Below are positions 6,450 to 9,078 of a stretch of DNA of 9,078 nucleotides, piece by piece (the stretch's first letter is position 1; each line of letters begins with the position of its first letter). This DNA comes from Verrucomicrobiales bacterium. Lineage in GTDB: Bacteria > Verrucomicrobiota > Verrucomicrobiia > Limisphaerales > SXQI01. The stretch lies in the NCBI GenBank assembly GCA_028293365.1, contig JAQGOX010000228.1, positions 1-9,078 on the forward strand, read 5' to 3'. The notes below the pieces were generated by a model that worked only from the letters and a program-made list of their open reading frames with translations, was not told the origin of the DNA and did not search any database. Position numbers and translations under genes: made by a program.

Positions 6450-6932
6450 GTGAAGAAGTTGTCTACATTCCGTCCAATGCGGATTTTGCTTTTGTATGTT
6501 TGCATGTTGAGCCTGGGACTTTGTCTCCAGGCGAGCGAGGGGAACTTGAGAATAGTCAAGGTTCTGCCCTTTTTGATTGATAAAAAGGGAGAACATACGA
6601 TTTCGCCAAGTTTGTTCGAGCGGGACGCCTACCAAGGGTACTTAAGGAGACATCCGGCTGAAGTTTCAACCCTGCGCTATGATTTTCAATGGAAAGGAAA
6701 GGTTAAGTCGGATGAAGGCGTCACGGTCCGCCTTGAGGTTCGTGGAAGCCGCGGCGATTTGCGGCATCCCAGCGTCTTCGAGAGTCCCCTGAAGCGAACC
6801 GGTTGGGGTAAGTGGGGGTTTATAGCTTTGCCAGAAGGGGATTTTCACGCCCTGGGCGCAATCGTCGCATGGCGTCTGTCCCTATGGCAGAACGGGACTC
6901 AAATTGCTGAGCAAAAGTCATTTCTTTGGTAG
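6450..6932 (+). CDS. Small exported protein of unknown function
   Basis: I do not recognise a named domain. The 160-residue product begins MKKLSTFRPMR, then a hydrophobic core ILLLYVCMLSLGLCL (12-26) and a likely signal peptidase I site after LQA (27-29). Cys25 does not fit a lipobox because Leu precedes it. The mature part of about 130 residues looks beta-rich, with a FERDAYQGYLRRHP segment (56-69), a RYDFQWKGKV strand (76-85) and a Trp-rich C-terminus ending KSFLW. The pattern of alternating strands could be an immunoglobulin-like or C2-like sandwich; this is only a guess. GTG 6450 gives the basic N-region MKK. ATG 6477 (MRILLLYV) would also make a good signal peptide, and neither has a clear SD. 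It converges on glnD with 39 bases between the stops. Confidence 0.75.
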   Translation: MKKLSTFRPMRILLLYVCMLSLGLCLQASEGNLRIVKVLPFLIDKKGEHTISPSLFERDAYQGYLRRHPAEVSTLRYDFQWKGKVKSDEGVTVRLEVRGSRGDLRHPSVFESPLKRTGWGKWGFIALPEGDFHALGAIVAWRLSLWQNGTQIAEQKSFLW

Positions 6933-6971
6933 CAGGATATCGCCCTTTCACGCAAATCTCTATCTTACCCT

Positions 6972-9078
6972 TCAGATGGCAGGGGCGAGATTCTGAATAG
7001 ATTCCTCCAGCTTTTGTTTGATCTGAGTCAAATATTCCGAATTGGTGACTTTTTCTTTTTCGTCTGTCGTTACATAGAAGGTGTCGATCGCTGCCCCCTT
7101 TTCGGTGACGATTTTCGCCAGGGCAATGTCTAAACCAAGCTCGCTGAGCGTCTGTGAAATAATAAAGAGAAGTCCGACCCGATCTTCAGTTTCTATATCG
7201 ATCACCGTGTAACTGCTCGAAATCTCGTTGTCGAACGTCACCACGGTTGCAATTCGCTCACCGTCCACTGATCGGTACAGCTCGTTTTTTCGTTGCGGGC
7301 CAATCAGGGAATCGAAATTTACTTCACCGCTCAGGGCACTTCGCAATAGTTTTTCAAATTTTTCCTTTTCCTCACGGTTGGCCAACAGGCCGGTTCGGGC
7401 GTCGGTTACAAAAAACGTATCAAGAATGAAACCGTCGGTCCTCGTGAAAATTTGCGCGCTTAGAATATTAAGGCCCGAGGCGGAAAGTGATCCTGCGATT
7501 TGGCTGAACAGGCCGGCGCGGTCCCAAGTGCAAATATGGACTGATGTGTAACCACGATCGGGCTCGTTATGCCAGTTAACCACCGGTTCAAGAGCCTTAT
7601 CCTCCTCAGCTAACTGCAGGTGCATGAATCGATGGGCGAGACTTACATCGGATGTGATCTGACGGGCGGTGTGGATATGAAAATAACGTGAGGGCAGGTG
7701 GGCAAAGTGGGCCTCCACTTCTTCCTTGCTAAACGTCGGTGGCAGCAATGCCTTCACCTCGTCCGCCAGCAGTTCCATTTGTTTTGCCTCTGCGCGCAGG
7801 AAATCAGTTCCTCCACGAAACAGGGCCATGGTCTTGTTCAAAAGTGTCAGCAATAACGAATCTTTAAAGCCGTTCCAAAGTTGGTCGCTGGTTCCCTGGG
7901 AATCTGCGAATGTGTGCAGTGTGAGCATTACCAGATTCTCGGGATTTTGAATCTGTCCCGCGAAATTGCGAATTACCGCGGCGTCTTCCAAATCGCGACG
8001 CTGGGAGATTTGAGCCATTGCCAGATGATTTTCGATAACGAGTCGCAAACTGTGCGTCGTGGCTCCGTCGAGAGAGAGTCGTTTAGCGACCTCAGATGCT
8101 ATTTCACCGCCGGTCTGAGCATGATTACCGTCATTAAACGCTTTTCCTGCATCATGCAAAAGAAGGGCCAGGTAAAGGACAAATGGGCGATCCAGTTCCT
8201 GCAGCATGGTTGTGTAGTGACTGAAAGGAGGGGTCGTTGCGTCCCAGATCCGGTCGAGTTGCGCGAGGCAGACCAGAGTGTGTTCGTCCGCGGTATACTG
8301 ATGATAAAACTCGTGTTGAACCAGGCAGGTCAGTCGTCCGAATTCCGGCAAATACTTTCCGAGAAAACCGACTTCATGCATCGAGCGTAGAATCGAAGCA
8401 ACGTTTCCGCGCTGATTCAAAATTTCGAGAAATGTTTCGTGAACATGGCTGTCCTTGAGGAACTCCCGATCGACAAGATCCAACTCATTTCGAATGATCT
8501 GCGCCAGATCAGGATGCAGTCGCAAACCGCGTTGCTGCGCGTGCAGAAAAACTCGCATCAACCTGCGTGGCTGATCGCGGAATGTTCTGGCTGTGCCGTG
8601 GATCTGCCCGTTGTTGATCTTAAACCCGTCGACAATTTGCTGCGTGGCACGCCGTTTTCCACGTCGCAACATTTCACGGAGCGAGGGCATGCGTGCCGGC
8701 TGCGGAAGGAGTGCGAGACGTTCCTCAAGAGTGCGGGTGATGAGGTAAATATTGCGCAGGTGCGTATAGACATCGCGCATGAACCGCTCAATTCGTTTGC
8801 TCGGGGAACGTTCCTCGTATCCGAGCGCCAGGGCTACGGCTGGCTGTAAGTTTTTCCCGAGCACATCGACCGCGCGTTTCGCCTGGTAGTGAAGCTCATT
8901 TCTGATCCAGAGCAGAAAATCGTATGCGACATCCAGTTGTTCTCGTTCGGCCGCAGTAATCAGTTCCTTGGTTTCCAACTCTGCCAGCGATTGGACCCGG
9001 TATTTAAAGAACGCCATCCATAAGAGGTTCTGGTAGTCGCGGAGTCCGCCACATCCGTTCTTTATGTTCGGCTCCTGC
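6972..9078 (-). CDS. glnD: [Protein-PII] uridylyltransferase/uridylyl-removing enzyme, N-terminus beyond the right edge
   Basis: Bifunctional nitrogen-status sensor that adds UMP to PII proteins when glutamine is low and removes it when glutamine is high. Reading on past the ATG at 9017 to the window edge gives QEPNIKNGCGGLRDYQNLLW in frame, the conserved GlnD segment after the nucleotidyltransferase core. The gene therefore continues off the right edge, and the ATG at 9017 is internal. Counting from that Met, residues 1-230 are the helical linker region. The HD domain has EHTL (H246), LLLHDAGK (H288, D289), GNH (H299) and ENH (H331), so the metal-binding centre looks intact. Two ACT domains follow: GYTSVHICTWDRAGLFSQI (489-507 onward) and SYTVIDIETEDRVGLLFII (602-620 onward), the usual glutamine-sensing arrangement. 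The catalytic GSxGRGE-type motif is outside the window, so transferase activity cannot be judged. No glnB, glnK, amtB or glnA is visible nearby. Confidence 0.93.
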   Translation of the reverse strand, partial: QEPNIKNGCGGLRDYQNLLWMAFFKYRVQSLAELETKELITAAEREQLDVAYDFLLWIRNELHYQAKRAVDVLGKNLQPAVALALGYEERSPSKRIERFMRDVYTHLRNIYLITRTLEERLALLPQPARMPSLREMLRRGKRRATQQIVDGFKINNGQIHGTARTFRDQPRRLMRVFLHAQQRGLRLHPDLAQIIRNELDLVDREFLKDSHVHETFLEILNQRGNVASILRSMHEVGFLGKYLPEFGRLTCLVQHEFYHQYTADEHTLVCLAQLDRIWDATTPPFSHYTTMLQELDRPFVLYLALLLHDAGKAFNDGNHAQTGGEIASEVAKRLSLDGATTHSLRLVIENHLAMAQISQRRDLEDAAVIRNFAGQIQNPENLVMLTLHTFADSQGTSDQLWNGFKDSLLLTLLNKTMALFRGGTDFLRAEAKQMELLADEVKALLPPTFSKEEVEAHFAHLPSRYFHIHTARQITSDVSLAHRFMHLQLAEEDKALEPVVNWHNEPDRGYTSVHICTWDRAGLFSQIAGSLSASGLNILSAQIFTRTDGFILDTFFVTDARTGLLANREEKEKFEKLLRSALSGEVNFDSLIGPQRKNELYRSVDGERIATVVTFDNEISSSYTVIDIETEDRVGLLFIISQTLSELGLDIALAKIVTEKGAAIDTFYVTTDEKEKVTNSEYLTQIKQKLEESIQNLAPAI

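Noticed and set aside
7881..8849. Plus-strand open frames opposite glnD (169, 73 and 136 codons)
   Set aside because: All are antisense to conserved GlnD helical and HD-domain coding sequence and have no recognisable features of their own.

Overview
The window looks like ordinary chromosome from a moderately GC-rich, free-living Gram-negative bacterium. My best guess is a soil or freshwater Verrucomicrobiota member, possibly Pedosphaera-like. This rests on the style of the GlnD protein, the double-length ABC-2 permease, exported beta-rich proteins and mostly weak Shine-Dalgarno (SD) signals. It is recall and inference, not a marker-gene identification. I see no mobile element, CRISPR array, tRNA or rRNA.

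Layout, left to right. (1) 1-1434 (+): the C-terminal three quarters of a RapA/HepA-type SNF2 helicase, whose Walker A region lies off the left edge. It is followed after 31 bp by an unnamed 335-residue protein (1466-2473) that resembles the C-terminal extension of longer HepA-like helicases; the two probably form one operon and one machine. (2) 2474-2715: a non-coding stretch with nested inverted repeats, a 30-codon possible ORF and a plausible sigma-70 promoter. (3) 2716-3777 (+): a PA0069-family (SplB-like) radical SAM protein with an intact CX3CX2C cluster motif. (4) 3882-4625 (+): an exported protein made of two tandem lipocalin-like beta modules. A strong hairpin terminator follows. (5) 4757-6367 (-): a 536-residue ABC-2 permease with two homologous halves and no ATPase gene in the window. 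(6) 6450-6932 (+): a small exported protein of unknown function, divergent from the permease. (7) 6972-9078 (-): [protein-PII] uridylyltransferase GlnD, running off the right edge, with an intact HD centre and two C-terminal ACT domains.

The genes do not form one pathway. The clearest functional pair is the helicase and its partner. GlnD is a core nitrogen-control enzyme, and the rest are single genes with their own signals. I found no complete new system. The least explained items are the helicase partner, the radical SAM enzyme, the orphan permease and the two exported proteins.
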